The notes: generated by a model not told the origin, from the sequence alone. Counted from the stretch's first letter, positions 47,150 through 60,727 are shown. The stretch: DNA of 64,000 bases from Brachionus manjavacas (GCA_019054805.1 JAHQIY010000001.1:8632501-8696500), one strand, 5' to 3'. Translations and numbers: made by a program.

Positions 47150-47320
47150 ACATAGTGCAGCATTCAAAGTTGCATCAAATATCAAGGTCTGCTTAATTTG
47201 CAGAGTTTACCATAAATTAAATTTCAATAATCAAGCCAAGTGCATTTTGCAGAGATTTTGTACACCATTTGCAGACATTTACAGTTGATGTAACTTTGAA
47301 TGTTGCACCATGCTGCTAAT
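47150..47320. mobile_element. MITE-like inverted repeat
   Basis: AGTGCAGCATTCAAAGTTGC at the left and, reverse-complemented, GGTGCAACATTCAAAGTTAC at the right. Similarity continues toward AGTCTGC-like sequence inside. About 170 bp; no ORF. Confidence 0.6.
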
Positions 47321-47520
47321 TCTAAACTAATTCTAAATCCTAAGAAAAAAATTCATCTTATTTTTTTACACTTTTTTCTGTAATGAACTACACTAAACCC
47401 ATTTTTTGACAATTTTTGAACTTTATTTGTCGAAATTGTCAACCCTAAAAAAAGTGAAGAAAAAGTTGATTTCATTAATTTACGACCAATTTACATAAAT
47501 TTTATCAGTTTCAAATTTTT

Positions 47521-47615
47521 GTTCACTTTTATTTAATTATCAAAACTACTCAACACAGACTGTAAGGGAGGTTAATTACAATTCCAGACTGCCTAAGGTC
47601 CTCCCTAAACTATTA
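47521..47615 (+). repeat. GGGAGG-hairpin repeat, copy 1
   Basis: GTTCACTTTTATTTAATTAT, AAACTACTC, then GGGAGG ... CAGACTGCC ... CCTCCCT and AAACTATTA. Matches 51879-51970 throughout and 59336-59400 in part. Confidence 0.6.
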
Positions 47616-49011
47616 ATTTAAATAAAAAAAAAATTTAGAAAAAATTTTTAAAATTACAAAATTAACCGGTTTTTTACTAATATCTAATGAAATTTGAATA
47701 AATAAATAAAATTAATTTATTAAATATAGAAATAACTTTATTATTCAAAATTTTATTCAAATTTTATTTAAATTTATTTATTAATTTATTTTATCTATTT
47801 TGAAAAAAGCTTTTAAAATTGAATAAAACTTATTTAATATTGGCAAAACTGATCAAAAAATTTACTTGAGTACTAGATTTGTGTAAAAATAAAATAAAAC
47901 AAATGCAACAAAATGAAACAAAAAATTTTTCATAATAAAAAATGCAAAAATAAAAAAGTTTGTTTCTCTTAAATAAAAAAATAAGTTTATTAATCAAAAT
48001 TTTCCTGATTTAAAAACAACATCGAACTTTTCCCAAAATTGAATCAACTAATCCTAATAAACAAAAAATCAAAGTATCGATTTAATGTTAATCACCAACT
48101 TAAAAAAATTTGGCAAATAATCTTAGTATTTAGTTAAAAGACCAAGAAAAAACTTCACATAGTAATGCTTGAATTTAAAAAGCGATTTGGTGACGTCTTC
48201 ACCATATCTTCGATTTTATTCTAAATTTAAATAATTTAATAATTAATGGCATCGACTTATTTGAATAAGGTAGCATCAATTTACTTACGGATTTTGTTTT
48301 CCTTAACAACGTTTAATCTTTAACGCAAATTTTTCAAAGCATTCTTTTAGTTTTCTCTATCTTTTTTGTTTTTATTAAAGAAATTTTTATAAATCAATAT
48401 TGATTTATTTAATCATCTTTAAATTAAGTCAAATCATAATTTTATTAATTATTTTCTAATCTTACGTTAACATTTTGTTTTCTAACGAGAAAAGAAAACA
48501 ATTGAGATTTTAAAAAATATTTTTTTTCTAACTGGCAAATGAAGAGACAGTGGTATTGGCGAGATCTTTGTTTTTCATTTGAAAAGTCATCTTAATTAAT
48601 TGTCAAAAATACTTACAAAGTTAATTTTAAATAAATAAAAATCAATTATGTAGATTATTTTTTACTAAGCCACTCAGTTTGTAAGCATTAGTGTCAACAC
48701 TGATTCAAAATTGATATATCCATTAAATTGCCTTTATTTTAAATAAATAAATAAAACTTAATTTGGCACACTCAAGTTGTTCATGGTCAAAAATTTTTTC
48801 AAATTAAAGGATTTCAAGTACTTTTAAATAAAAAATTTACTGCAGTGAAATATTTTAATGTTAAACAGTAAAATAAAAATTCTGCATCAATAATATTTTT
48901 GCTGACATTAAAAATTAAGAATTGAATGTTTCCTAGAACAAAATGCTTCTGAAATAAATTCTATAACTCAAAAATACTTAGAAATCTTTTTTAAATAATA
49001 ACGACTCTAAA
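47616..49011. other. Gene-free AT-rich stretch
   Basis: Nothing supportable seen. Confidence 0.4.
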
Positions 49012-49068
49012 ACCGACTTGAAATCTGGAACCGGTTTTAAATTTCAAGTCGGTCTACCAGCCCTAATT
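49012..49068. repeat. 13-bp hairpin plus GGTAGACCG-type end
   Basis: ACCGACTTGAAAT ... ATTTCAAGTCGGT is a perfect 13-bp inverted repeat. On the minus strand AGGGCTGGTAGACCG matches the ends of the element at 57061-57537. Confidence 0.6.
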
Positions 49069-49597
49069 CTAATCTTAAATTACAAAAATCAATTCAATGG
49101 ATAAAATAAACCTTACCAATGACAAAAAATAAAAAATAAAGGTTTTTAATTAAAATTAAATTTTAACTAAAAAGAATATTAATCTAGTAAAATGATTAAT
49201 GATGTCTGTTCATTTTAATTGAAAAATTATTTAAAAACATTTGTCTGAAAGGAAGGACTTAGTTCCGTTCCAATCTGCGTAGGTATTACGAGCTAAATTT
49301 TTAATCAATTAATAAAATTTGATGTCAAGATAATTTTGGGTTTAAAGAGTTTTGGTATGTGAATATTTGGTTTCATAAAACCAGTACAAAGTTATTATTC
49401 ATTTTATTATTTATCATTTTATTCTCTTTTTTGCACTTAATTTCACAAAACCATTTATTTTTACTGCATAAAAAGAAATATATTCACAACTAAATTGAAG
49501 GACCGGAAAATTGTTCATTTATAATTAAAATTGCATAAAAGAGCGAATTTAACGCAAATTTAACTCAAATTCTTTTATCAATTTCAATTTATTAGGT

Positions 49598-49860
49598 TCT
49601 GTTCCTTTTTGAACTTTCTGTACTTTATCGTGCTTTTTTTAATTAATGGTAATTTTAATATGAAAAATTTAACGGGCCTGGACAGAGCCCTGGTTTAGGG
49701 ATTCAGGTATGCTGGAAGTAACAAAAATTTTGTTTAATTTAAAATTCATATTTAAAGCATTCATTAATTAAAACCTTTTTTTGAATACCATTAAGTTCAA
49801 AAAGGAACTGGGCTAAATAAAATAATTTTCTGATAAAGTACTAAAAGTACAGAAAGGATT
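49598..49860. repeat. Inverted-repeat region of unclear type
   Basis: GTTCCTTTTTGAACTT recurs inverted as AAGTTCAAAAAGGAAC near 49795-49811, and CTTTCTGTACTTTATC has an inverted relative near 49835-49858. In the middle (49674-49725), GGACAGAGCCCTGG resembles GGCAGAGCCCTG at 51448-51463. Confidence 0.4.
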
Positions 49861-51429
49861 TTAACTTTTAAATATTCTCATTGCTTATACCTCTTCGGGT
49901 CGAATAAGTTTTTTTCCCTTTATTAAAAAAAAAAAATTTTTCGACATGTTTCGAGTAATTAAGAATTAAGATAGATATTTCAATGGTAACAAATATTTTT
50001 TTCTCTCTCTATTTTTTCAAAAATTAAATTAATATTTAAAAATAGACTAATACACCCAAAAAAATGAGCTGTTTGCAAAAAAAAACAGATGAAAACTTTA
50101 TTAGTTGAAAATAAATTATCAGATAAACATAGAAAATAACAAAAGAAATTTACGTAAATATTTTTTAAATTAATTCAACAATTTAAGTTATAATTTGATT
50201 TTCTTATTATAGTAAAATTTTTCATTTTATGTCGATATAAAAAATTTTTTTTAATGTCATGCTGTATACATGAAATTTATTTGTGCATAGACAGGGAAAA
50301 TAAAGAGAACTTGAAAATTAAATTTACGAAAAAAGAAACTTATTACACAAAAAATTTCATACAATTATTTAAAATAAAAGCATGAACAATAATTCAATTG
50401 AGATAATGTCCAGGAAAATCTACAAAATGTATCTTAACTTCCTTTTAGGACTAAAAAAATAATAAAAATCTGCTATGAAAATTTTAATAATTGTGACTAA
50501 TTCAGTTAAAAATTGTCATTACAGGGAGCAAATCTAGATGGGAGTTTTTAGGTGTATAAGATAATCAAAGCTGTCTTTCTTTATGAATGAGTTAAATCAC
50601 AAAATAAAAAAATTTATGCTATAAAGTATGAAAAGTATGAAAATTTAGTTTTTTATAAAAAACAATAATTACCTTCAGAAAATTCCAGAATGGCCGGCAA
50701 AATAAAATTCTATTATTTTTACGGAAATTAATCGTATTTTATGCAAACTTAGTTCTAGAGTATTGGTTTAAAGTAGATTACCATAAAATTGGATAAATAA
50801 ATTTGGAAATCAATTTGGTCACCTTAAATATTTGGAAAAAAGATTTTGGGTTCTGGTCCAGATGAATTTCCAATCCTAGACCCAAAACATGTCTGGCCGC
50901 ATTCACATATAAAGTTGCGTTTCGATTAATGAAGCTGCAATACCGAACAATGGAATACGCAACGAATTTAGTGATGAATGGATAGATGCGAGAGGATTTG
51001 ATTTTAAATTTTCCTATTCTTACGCCTTTTTTGGTTACCGATATTCATTTTTTTTAGATAAATTAAATTAATTAATTTTATACTTAAAAAAAATATCAAA
51101 TAGCTAAGGAGTTTTAGGACTCACAGTCATTTCAAGATTAAAAAAAAATTTTAAATAAATACATCGAACTAACATTTAGCATTTCTTAAATAATCTTTAG
51201 TTTTAAATTTACTTCCTTCCTATGAATAAAAAATTCACTTAAGATTTATACTTTTTGACACTTATTTAAAATAATAAATTGTATTTTTCTTTCAAAAATG
51301 TCAGTGTTAAATCAAAAACTTTAAAACAAAATTGAAGATGATCTTTTTCAATCAAATAATTTTTTGATAACACTTTTTTAATAGAAACACTTTAATTTTA
51401 ATTAAAACTTATTTAAATTAGAAGCCGGT
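49861..51429. other. Gene-free stretch with a short dispersed repeat at about 50905-50950
   Basis: GTTTCGATTAATGAAGCTGC followed by AATACCGAAC matches, inverted, the segment at about 62410-62465. No gene seen. Confidence 0.4.
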
Positions 51430-51505
51430 GCAGTCAGTCGGGGTCCAAGGCAGAGCCCTGCTATAAGGACTTAGCTTTCGGGTTAGCAGGATGTTAGGAT
51501 CTTTT
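51430..51505. repeat. GC-richer dispersed repeat
   Basis: Contains GGTCCAAGGCAGAGCCCTG and a following TAAGGACTTAG. A relative lies at 49674-49725. Identity unknown. Confidence 0.35.
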
Positions 51506-51878
51506 TATTAAATTAGTCTTTACTTTAATTTAGGAGTTCATTTCTATTAAAATTAGCGAAAAGTGTATTGACATTAGCGGGTACTTAATTTTTAATTTTT
51601 TATATACTACTTGTCCTTCTTTAGGAGGTTAATTTTATCAAATAATTAAATTAGCGGTGAGGAAAATTGTGGGCCTTTCTTTTTAAATTGATACAAAGAA
51701 AAAAAATAAAGTCATTGACTAGTGACGTGTGCTAATGTTTTTCAAAAATTTTACTTGATGATATAAAAATATCTTTCTTTTCTTAAAATCACTTAACTGA
51801 TACAGATTTATTATTAATTTTGTAAACAAAAAAAAAATTATTTTTTTATCATTATGTCTTGTAACAATTTCAAAATTT

Positions 51879-51970
51879 TGTTCACTTTCTTTAATTATCA
51901 AAACTAACACGGGTCTGAAAGGGAGGTAAGTTACCATTCCAAACTGCCAGGGGTCCTCCCCTAACTATTA
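51879..51970 (+). repeat. GGGAGG-hairpin repeat, copy 2
   Basis: TTGTTCACTTTCTTTAATTA, AAACTAACAC, GGGAGGTAAGTTACCATTCC, AAACTGCC, CCTCCCCTAACTATTA. Colinear with 47521-47615. Confidence 0.6.
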
Positions 51971-54071
51971 TTTAAAAAGAAAATAAACAAGAATAAAATA
52001 TAAAATTAATGCTAATTTAAAAAAAAATAACTTTTGCATTACATTCTAAGACTTTTTCTTTCTCTTTGGTTTTTACCGAATCTTAATGCTTTTGTGGCAA
52101 TTTCACTAACTCTTTAATTTTCAGTAATGCCTAACAAAAATTTTTTTTTAAAAATAATTTGTATATTATTATTAATAATTAATTAATTATTGTTATTTTT
52201 TAACCTACATAAAATAAGAAAGTAAACACATATTTTAAAAATATAAAAATATTAATATTTTTTGATTAATGTGCTAACTCTTCAGAATTTTTTTCTTATT
52301 CAAACCTAAAGTTCTAAAAATGCTTTTTCATTTTATATTGTGGGTGTTCGATAAATCTTCTGATCAATAAATTACCTGGGTTTGACATTCCAAAAAAGCA
52401 TCGTTTAGTTTTATTCATCTAATTTTATGTTTCAATGAGTCCAAACTTTAAGTTTAAGTTAATAATTTAAATCTTTATAGTATTTAATCGAATGTTTAAT
52501 TAAATCTAAATCAATCTAAAACTATTTGAAGAAAAAAAATAGTTATTGTAATTTTGATATTGATAAATTTTGAGGTGATTATCTCTCGATTCAACATCAT
52601 ATCTAAAGCTCGAGATATCTCAATATTTTCTTTCAATTCAGACCTAAAGATTGAATCCATCATCTTAAAAAATTCGGTGAATCAAACTCGAAAAGATCAT
52701 GCTTTTTAGAATTGAAAAATAGACAAAATATTTATGGAAATTATGAAGATCCATTAGTAAATTTATAAAAATTAAAATTTCATCGAAAAATATCTTCTCT
52801 TCAAAATTGAAATCGAATGCAATTCTTTTAAAAGATGCTAATCTAGCCATTTGTTAAATAATCTGACATGATTTTTTTATTCCAAAATATTCATTAATTA
52901 TTTAAACGAAAGAAAAAGCTATTTGATGATTTATTGAAATTTTCAAAAATTTTCACACAGTCTCAAACAAAACATTTATTATTTATTATTATTTTTTTGA
53001 TTTCATTCAAAAAATCAAAAAAATAATATTCTAAATAACTTTTTGCCAAGATCTCTTGGAATTTTCTATTCCAAAATAAACCAAGCGTTGAAAAAACCAT
53101 ACGTCATGCTATGCTAGCTAGGAATTTGCTTTCAGGTCAAATCTTATTTCAATTTAGAGATTAAAACAGATTTTGATATAAGTAAAAAGAAAATTTGATG
53201 CCCCATCTTACATTTATGCTTTAATTAGATTAAAAATTTAAACAGCTTCTAACCGATTTATAATGAAAAGAGTAAAAGAAAAAAATATTTATATAGACTC
53301 TTTACAAAAAATTTAAATAGACTCTCAGGCTGCTTTGAAACTTTTTTAAATTTTAAATAGTTGACAAACTTTTTTTAATTTAACCATCATTTTAGGAAAT
53401 TCAAATTTAAAAATAAGTCAACTCTAATAATCTTAAAAATTTCTCGGTTATATTAATAAAAAAATTGTTGTAGGTTATTACTCCCGACACTTTTTTTTTT
53501 AAATCAGTTAAATTATTGAAAAAAATTTTTTTCGTTTATTTATTTTATTTATTTCAAATAAAATTAAAAAAATACACATTTAAATAGTGTTACAAAAGAA
53601 TAAAATAAGAATCTAATAATTAAAATAAGCCTTTAAGATTAGACTTACTATAAAGCTTTGTACATTGCTACATAAATTTTAAATAATGTGAAAGACTTTA
53701 ATCTACTCAAACAAATTTGAAAAAATCGAAAATTTCCGCCTCTAAAAATTTCACGATTTATAACTTTAAATGTGTCTAAAAAGTATTATTAATTTGAAAT
53801 TATAAAAGAAGAAGATTTTTGAACATAAAACTTAATAAGACTTTTATTTTAACAGATTATCCTTTTTTGGAGAATAATTAAGCGAAAAAACTTTGACAGT
53901 TTTTTTTAATTCAGCAGTGAAATCTTGTTATCTAAAAATCGATTTTAATATTTTATTTTTTGAAACAAAAGAGGCGAAAATTCAAACAACTTAAGCGAAT
54001 TTTATGCGGTGTAATTTGTAATTGGCATGACCGTTTTATCTAAAAATTAAATTAAACAAAAAAATCTATTT
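51971..54071. other. Gene-free stretch downstream of opsin 2
   Basis: AT-rich with a palindrome CCAAGATCTCTTGG near 53047. No gene supported. Confidence 0.4.
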
Positions 54072-56273
54072 TTAATCTATAAAATTACCTCTACTCATCG
54101 ATACTTCGTCTTGATCTTTCTTTTCATAGAATAGCCCCATTGTTAGTTTTACTCTGATTTGTTTATTGGAAAAAATGTACAAAATAGCACTCCATACAAG
54201 GGTTGATTTGGCAAACATGGCTGGAAGGGTTCCTGCTAATGGTGGCAAGTCATCTCCAATAAATGAACTGTAAAGTGATACCATTGCATAAGGCGTCCAA
54301 CTTATTACAAAGCCCACTTTTTTTAAATGATTATTTATTTAACATTAAAAATGACAATTTTTTGAACTATTGAAAATTAAATTGAAATATTTCAGTTGGA
54401 AATTGATTTTTTTAATAAAAATTAATGAACCTATAAATTTACACTAATGGTTTTTATTGAAGATTAATGATCAAATTAGTCAAAGTTTTAAAAAAAAAAT
54501 CTTTGACTAATTTGAAAAAGATTAATTTTTGTATTTTTTATGTTCAAAAGTTAGTTCCAATTTTTAGAAGAATAAAAAAGCTTTAAAAAAATCAGAAAGA
54601 ATGGAAAATTTTTTTTTTTTAATCAAAAAAAAATCTTGAGCATTTTATCAATAAAAATAATTTAATCCTTTAAGGGAGTAATTGATGGTTTAGGACTAAA
54701 AAACATTAAATGAATCTTAAAAAATTTTCAAATTAGAATATTAATCGGTTTAATTATACTGTTAGATTTCACTTAGATTTGGGGAAGATAAGTTCCTTTC
54801 AAACTGATCACTTCAATTCAGATAAATTTAAATATTTTTTTTATATAAGAAATAAATTAGTCTTAACAACTTGAAAAATTTTCTGCACCCATAAAAACAG
54901 ATGCCTGCAAAAATTCCCTGTATTTTTCACGGCGTTAACAATTATTCTGATCAAATTCGCAAAAAATAAGCTTTTGATTTTGTTATAGGTTGAATCAAAA
55001 ATGTTACTATTATGTTATAACAATTTTAAGACTTATTTATTGTTTATAAATAAAAAATTATTTAAATTTTGCAAGATTGAAGGAACCTCACTTCCGAACG
55101 TAGACTAAAAATAAATATATATATATAACTTATTTATATATATTTAGAAAAATTAAAATTTTTAATTTTATTAATGTAGTTTTGCTTAAATTTTACTCTC
55201 TTAAATGATTTAAAATTTACAATTTTCCTTCATAAGTTAATGTTATGAAATTGACTCTTTCAATTTTCTTAAGTTCGTATCTACCGAAATTTAAGCAAAA
55301 ATAAAAATTTTTAATTCTGAATTACCAACTAAAAATATCATGATTACAGTCAAATTTCTTTCCATTTGCAACCTTTTTTTAGCCTTTTCATCTTGGGCAT
55401 CTTTGGTCATGTTAGGCAGATTTCGAATCTAATTTTTTTTTTAGATTAGTTTTAAATGAAAAAAATCTAAAATTACAATAATGACAAGTTTAATATTGGC
55501 AAAAAATATGATAATTAAGGGAATTATGTAGACCACGAAAAACATTGTCACATTATAACTTATTACATTAAATGATCTTTCGAACCATTCGACACTACAA
55601 CTCGTAAGAGCACCTTCAAGAGAATAATATGACCATCCTAAATAGGGAAACATTGCCCACATAACACCCATAAATGTACAAACAGCAATCACAACTAAGA
55701 TAACATTTGTGCTGATACTTTTGATGCTCATAGGCTTATAGATGATGAAAAATCTCTCAAATGAGATGGCAGCCATCAAATAAATTTGAATAGTACCCAC
55801 GATGTACATTATTACTCCACTAAAGTGGCATCCTACTTTTCCAAATGGCCATCTTCAAAAATTAAAATTAATTTTTCCAATATATGACATCTTTTCACTC
55901 TCTTTTAATTTTTTTAAATTGTTTTCATTTAAAAAATCTAAAAAAGTGAAAAATTGCCATTTATAAAATCTAACCTGCAGCTGAAATTGCTGATGATAAC
56001 AAATGGAAGTTCAATCACTGAAGCAGCTAGATTGTATGCAGTCAATGCTATTATTAGCATATTTAGTGAAGTTCTTAGTTCTTTGTATCTGTAAAAAACC
56101 CATAACAGTAATGAGTTGAAAAACACGCTTGATAAAAGCAACAGGACACAATATACTGCAATTCCATTTAGAATAATACAATTGACCGGTGATTTCATGT
56201 TCCATTTATCAATATGATGGTTGATGCTGGTCGAAAAGTTTGAATAATCTTCGATCATTTTTTCAAAATTCAA
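54072..56273 (-). CDS. Opsin 2 (retinal-binding GPCR), four exons
   Basis: Join of 56273-55975, 55852-55477, 55428-55326, 54316-54072 (1023 nt, 340 aa), all GT/AG; introns are 122, 48 and 1009 bp. The first intron has the same phase and place as in opsin 1. The intron inside the ERY codon of opsin 1 is absent here, and two later introns are present instead. Helix 3 starts with the disulfide Cys in VGCHFSG, followed by ISFERF in place of ERY. The second loop GWSYYSLEGALTSCSVEW is identical to opsin 1. Helix 6 has VISWTPYA. Lys296 in MFAKSTLVW is the retinal lysine. NPxxY is replaced by SAILY. Two Asn-linked glycosylation-type sites (NFS, NHH region) lie before helix 1. Probably a light receptor or retinal photoisomerase. 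Confidence 0.88.
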
Positions 56274-57060
56274 AATTTTTATGACTCAAAATTATTTAAC
56301 TTTAAAAGATAACTGAACTTATAATATTTTACTATTTTAAATAAATTAGATTTTAACAAGTGGTTTTTGATGGTTTTGGTGTCAATTTTTTGATCAATAT
56401 TTAACGCTTTGAGTCGGTATTTGCGTCACCAACGTTCGTAATTGGTTTTATGATAGCACTTCAATATTACTTTTGTGAAAAATAATTTTCTTAATAAGTT
56501 CTTAAAGAATACCTGAACACTTTATTGAGTTTGCTTTTGCCAGATGCCTCGGCCACTGTCTCATTAAACATGATTATTTTAATTAAATAATATCAAAATT
56601 AAGCATATTTTTTTTTTATTTTTCTCTTGAATAAATAAATAAATTTCAAATAAAATTAATAAAAAAATCTATATCAAAATATCTTACTTAATCTTATTCG
56701 AGTCAAGTTTTGTTCACTGTTTGTCTCTAATCAAATTCTTTAAAGTTTTGTTTAAAATTTTTTAATTATTTAATCAACAAAAAAAAGATTTATCATTTAA
56801 TTTAAATTCAAATATAAAAAAAAACCACATATGGGAATTAATTAAATTATAAGAATAATGAAAAATAAAATGAAAGCTTAAACAATAAAACCAATTTAAA
56901 ATTCTTATCATTGAGATTCTCAAGTTAATCCTCTCTTTAATTTTAAAATTAATTTCCTCTATCATAATAAGAAAAAAGTTTAAATATTATATTTATTTAG
57001 TGATAGAACTTTAATAGGTTAAGTTGAATTTTTTTTGTAAAACGTCAAGATAACGATTCT
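56274..57060. other. Upstream region of opsin 2
   Basis: Likely holds its promoter. A somewhat GC-richer patch at 56405-56450 (GAGTCGGTATTTGCGTCACC) contains a TGCGTCA-like bZIP half-site, but this is weak. Confidence 0.3.
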
Positions 57061-57537
57061 GAATTGGTCAGGTAGACCGGTTTTTAAAACGTTTTTTTAA
57101 AAATTAAGATAAATATTATTTAGCAGTTATTTAGAGGGTTTTGGAAGCCCTTGAATGCAAAATAAACTTAAATGACTTGAAAAACACTTTTTATTTAGAA
57201 ATTCATTACACATGAAAATTTTTTAAGTTTTTGGAAACTTTCCATTTAATAGCATAAATTAAAAAATATATACTAAATTTTTATCCATCATTCAAAAAGT
57301 TTAACATTCTATTGTACTGTTTTTTTGTTCAAATTTATAAAAAATTTTGTATCAAAAAATTTATTTAAAATTATTATTGGTAAAGAAATTAAATAAAGAA
57401 AGGTCTATAAATGATCTTTAAAATTAGTAAAATGAAGTATATCTTGTTTACATTTGGACAAAGACTTTGCTTAAAAACGGTAAAACTGGTTTTTTCAATT
57501 GATTCTACTTTTAAACCGGTCTACCATCCCAATTAAT
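57061..57537. mobile_element. MITE-like element with GGTAGACCGG ends
   Basis: Left GAATTGGTCAGGTAGACCGG then TTTTTAAAA. Right, reverse-complemented, TAATTGGGATGGTAGACCGG then TTTAAAA. About 477 bp without ORF. The end sequence recalls hAT-type non-autonomous elements, but target duplications are unclear. Confidence 0.6.
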
Positions 57538-60213
57538 TTAGTTAAAAGCTTAAAGCAAAGATAAAAATCAATTATTTAGAATAAAGACGAAAAATTTTTT
57601 TAATTATATTTAGTGTTTTTTGTTGAATAAAATAATTTGTAGTTATATAAAAAAATTATAATTTAATAGCTTATTCAATAAATAACAGATAATTGAAATA
57701 ATTTTTTTTTTCAAAAATGTTAAAAAGAATACTTTATCAAAAAATTTTAATGTTTTTCAATAATTATAATTTTATGCTTTATAAATTTATAAACAAAATA
57801 AAATTTTCCTAAATTAAGCTAAAAATAAGAATTAAAAGAAAATTTGATTAAAATCATATTCCTTTAGTCATTTAATAATTTTAAATAAAAAATTGTGCAT
57901 GGGAAGAAATTAATGATAGCTTTTATTATAAGGAAATGTAAAGGAAAAGTTTTATCGTCTTTCTGTGTGTTTTTAAAGTTAAACAGGTCTAATAGATATT
58001 CTTGGTATTTGGTAAAAATATTTGAAATTAAATAATTTAAATTCTTAATTCCTTAAAAAAAATTAAATTTTAAATTGCAGGAAAAATTAAATTAATTCAA
58101 TTAAAAACTTTTTACTGTGTTTAATTTACCAAGATAAATTTAAATTTTTTTTTAATATTCTTTACTCTTTTTACGAATGAAAGGCTAAAAAGAATAAAAA
58201 ATGAATTTGAAAAAAAAATTGTTCCATTTATAAACATCTTTAAACAGGTAAAAAATTCATTAAAGTAATTAAAATTTAATTTCTGATTAAGATTAAGCAT
58301 CAATATTTGTCACATTTTATTATTTTTTGTTCGTTTAATAGTTTTTAAGTAACAAATTTTTCGAAATCAATACTTCTAGCTTTTAATATAAAACAAATTA
58401 ATAGAAAATATTTGATAAATCAAAATTTAACCCCTTTTAATAGGAATTTATTTTAATAAAATAATTTAAGTTTACCAGTTATTTTGTTTAAAATTATTGA
58501 TTGATAGATTGAACCTGCTTTAAAAAATTTAAATTCTAGGACCTAGTAACCTAAATTTAAATCAAAAATAGATTTATTTATTAATGTAAGAAAATAAAAA
58601 AAATATTTTTATTGAATTTGAATTGAACATGAAATAAAAATTTAATCAGTTGAAAATAATTGTTTAAAAAATATCATCAGAATAATTAATGTGTAATTTA
58701 ATAATTCAAACTGAATTAAAAATTAATTTTAAGAAATCTCAAAAAATTTAAGTTTTTATTATTTAAATTATTTCAAAATTTTTTAATTTTCTTTTTAAAT
58801 AAAAATAATTTTTCTCCCCATATTTTTGTTTCTTTAAGATCAATGATTTTTTTCTGAAATCGTATATTCTTGATATTATTTATTTATTTGACTTATTGTC
58901 AATGGAACGCCTAAAAAAATATAAGCTCTTCAATTTAGAAATTATTACAAGACAACTCTTAATTAAAGCTAAATCCGATTCCTTTAACAGGGTCTAGGTA
59001 TAGAAAAAGTAAAGATTAAAAAAATGAAACATGAAGATTTTTTATGCATTCATAGAATGCAAATCTGTAACTAGTCTGGGCTTTTTCAGATTTAAAAAAA
59101 AATAAAAAGTTAAAAAAGCAAAAAAAATGATTTAAAAAGCAAGATAACTAGTTGAAAGTTATTAAAATATGAATTGCAAAGAGTTAAATGTAATTTATAC
59201 TTAGGGTAATTTAAAAAAATTAGTGTAAAAAAATATACTTGATCATTAAGTTTCAAATTAATTATTAATTTATAAAAATGATCTAAGTCACCTGTCAGCT
59301 GCGGACTAACTTAATACATATTCTTTTGTTATTAATTTTGTTCGCTTTCTTGTTTTAATTAAATGTTTAAACACTGGGTACTCCCGTAACTATTATTTTA
59401 ATCTAAATTAAAATTAAAATCAGTCAGTTAAACCGATTTTAGTTTTAAACCTCAATTATTAAAAAAGAATCTCAATACCGCATTCAAAAAAGAAAAATAA
59501 GGTTTTCAATTACAATTTAGATTTCAAAGTTTGAAATATTTAAAAAAGAATTTACAATTTTATAATTAAATTTCGATGATTATCAATTAATCTAACAATA
59601 TTCAATTATTTATATTCTTATATTACTGTGTCGATAAAATTTTAAAAAAATGTCAAGCAATAAATTATTTATTTTAGAAATGAGCAGTGCTTAGAAACTA
59701 CGAAGTAAAAAACTTGGCTTAGTGGAAACGTGACGCAATTCTAATAGTTTCCATTTCGGTTCATCTTTTTTAATAAATTAAAACAAAATTATTTCAAGTA
59801 TTTAATTTATACTTTCTTTCAATATATTTGAATGATGAGATTTAGAATTATTTTTTCTTTTATTTAAATAATCAAGTTCTTTTTAAGGATCAGGAAGGAA
59901 TAATAATGAAAAAAATGAAATAAAAATGTGTATAGCGGAATTTCTTAAAATTAACTTCTAAAATTAAAAGATTTTTAGTCGTTTTATTATTCTGGTGTTT
60001 ATTGATTTCTAAAAATAGCAGTAATATACTACGAAAGGTTCTATACTGTAGAGCGATAATAAAATATCATCAAAACCATAAAGTTCAAATTATTTTACTT
60101 TTGTAAAGGCTAAAATTTTTTGTAGTAGAAAAAATATTTTTAAATGTCTTTGATAAGCATATCCTTCGTACCAATCCACATGGTACTCAGAAACCCAATA
60201 TTTGTCACACTGA
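57538..60213. other. Gene-free AT-rich stretch
   Basis: Only a decayed relative of the GGGAGG-hairpin repeat at 59336-59400 was recognised. Confidence 0.4.
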
Positions 60214-60727
60214 TTTTTTTTTTTTTTAAGTAAGTATATCTGTTCGAGCGTAAGCTCCTTCAGAAAGATTTTAGTATGTTAGTAGATTTTTAATTATGTT
60301 TTCATTTGTATTTAATTTAATATGAATAATAGAATAATGAAAATGTTTATGATCTAAAGTTTAAAATAGATTATATGTTATTTTGATAGGGTTAGAAGAA
60401 AATGAATTATAGATTCATGGAAAGTAATTTTGAATGACTAGATAGCAGTTACATAATGGAGTTGGTCTTTCAATCATATGTGATTCAAAAACCAACTTGT
60501 ACTCACTTACCAGCCTTACTATTAATGAAACAGATTTGTCCAGACCTTGTTCTATATATTTCTCATTTAAATCAAAAAGACGATTGTCAACACGATGAAA
60601 CTTTAGCTTTTCTAGGGCCAGGTGGTGAAGTATTTCGGAGGATGTTTCGTAGTGGAGTTTTAGAATGCTTTTTCTTAAAAAAATTGAGAAAAAGTTCAAG
60701 TTTTTCTTACAAGAAATTTTGTTTGTA
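60214..60727 (-). mobile_element. LINE family A copy 2, 5'-truncated or interrupted
   Basis: The RT C-terminus (60720-60415) is followed on the minus strand by about 150 bp of UTR, the hairpin CTGAAGGAGC-TTAC-GCTCGAACAG (60262-60241) and a run of 14 A (60227-60214). This is the same order and similar spacing as at 1-1095. A Tc1-like element interrupts it at 60728. Confidence 0.8.
60415..60720 (-). pseudogene. LINE family A RT C-terminal tail
   Basis: Reads FLRKSILKLHYETSSEILHH, LALEKLKFHRVDNRLFDLNE, then RPTPLCNCYL near the end. It parallels the 602-850 part of the plus-strand copy residue for residue. Catalytic motifs are absent, so it cannot act as a polymerase. Confidence 0.8.

Noticed and set aside
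55441-56273. Separate small GPCR genes
   Set aside because: They are exons of one opsin: splice sites, phase and the seven-helix order join them.
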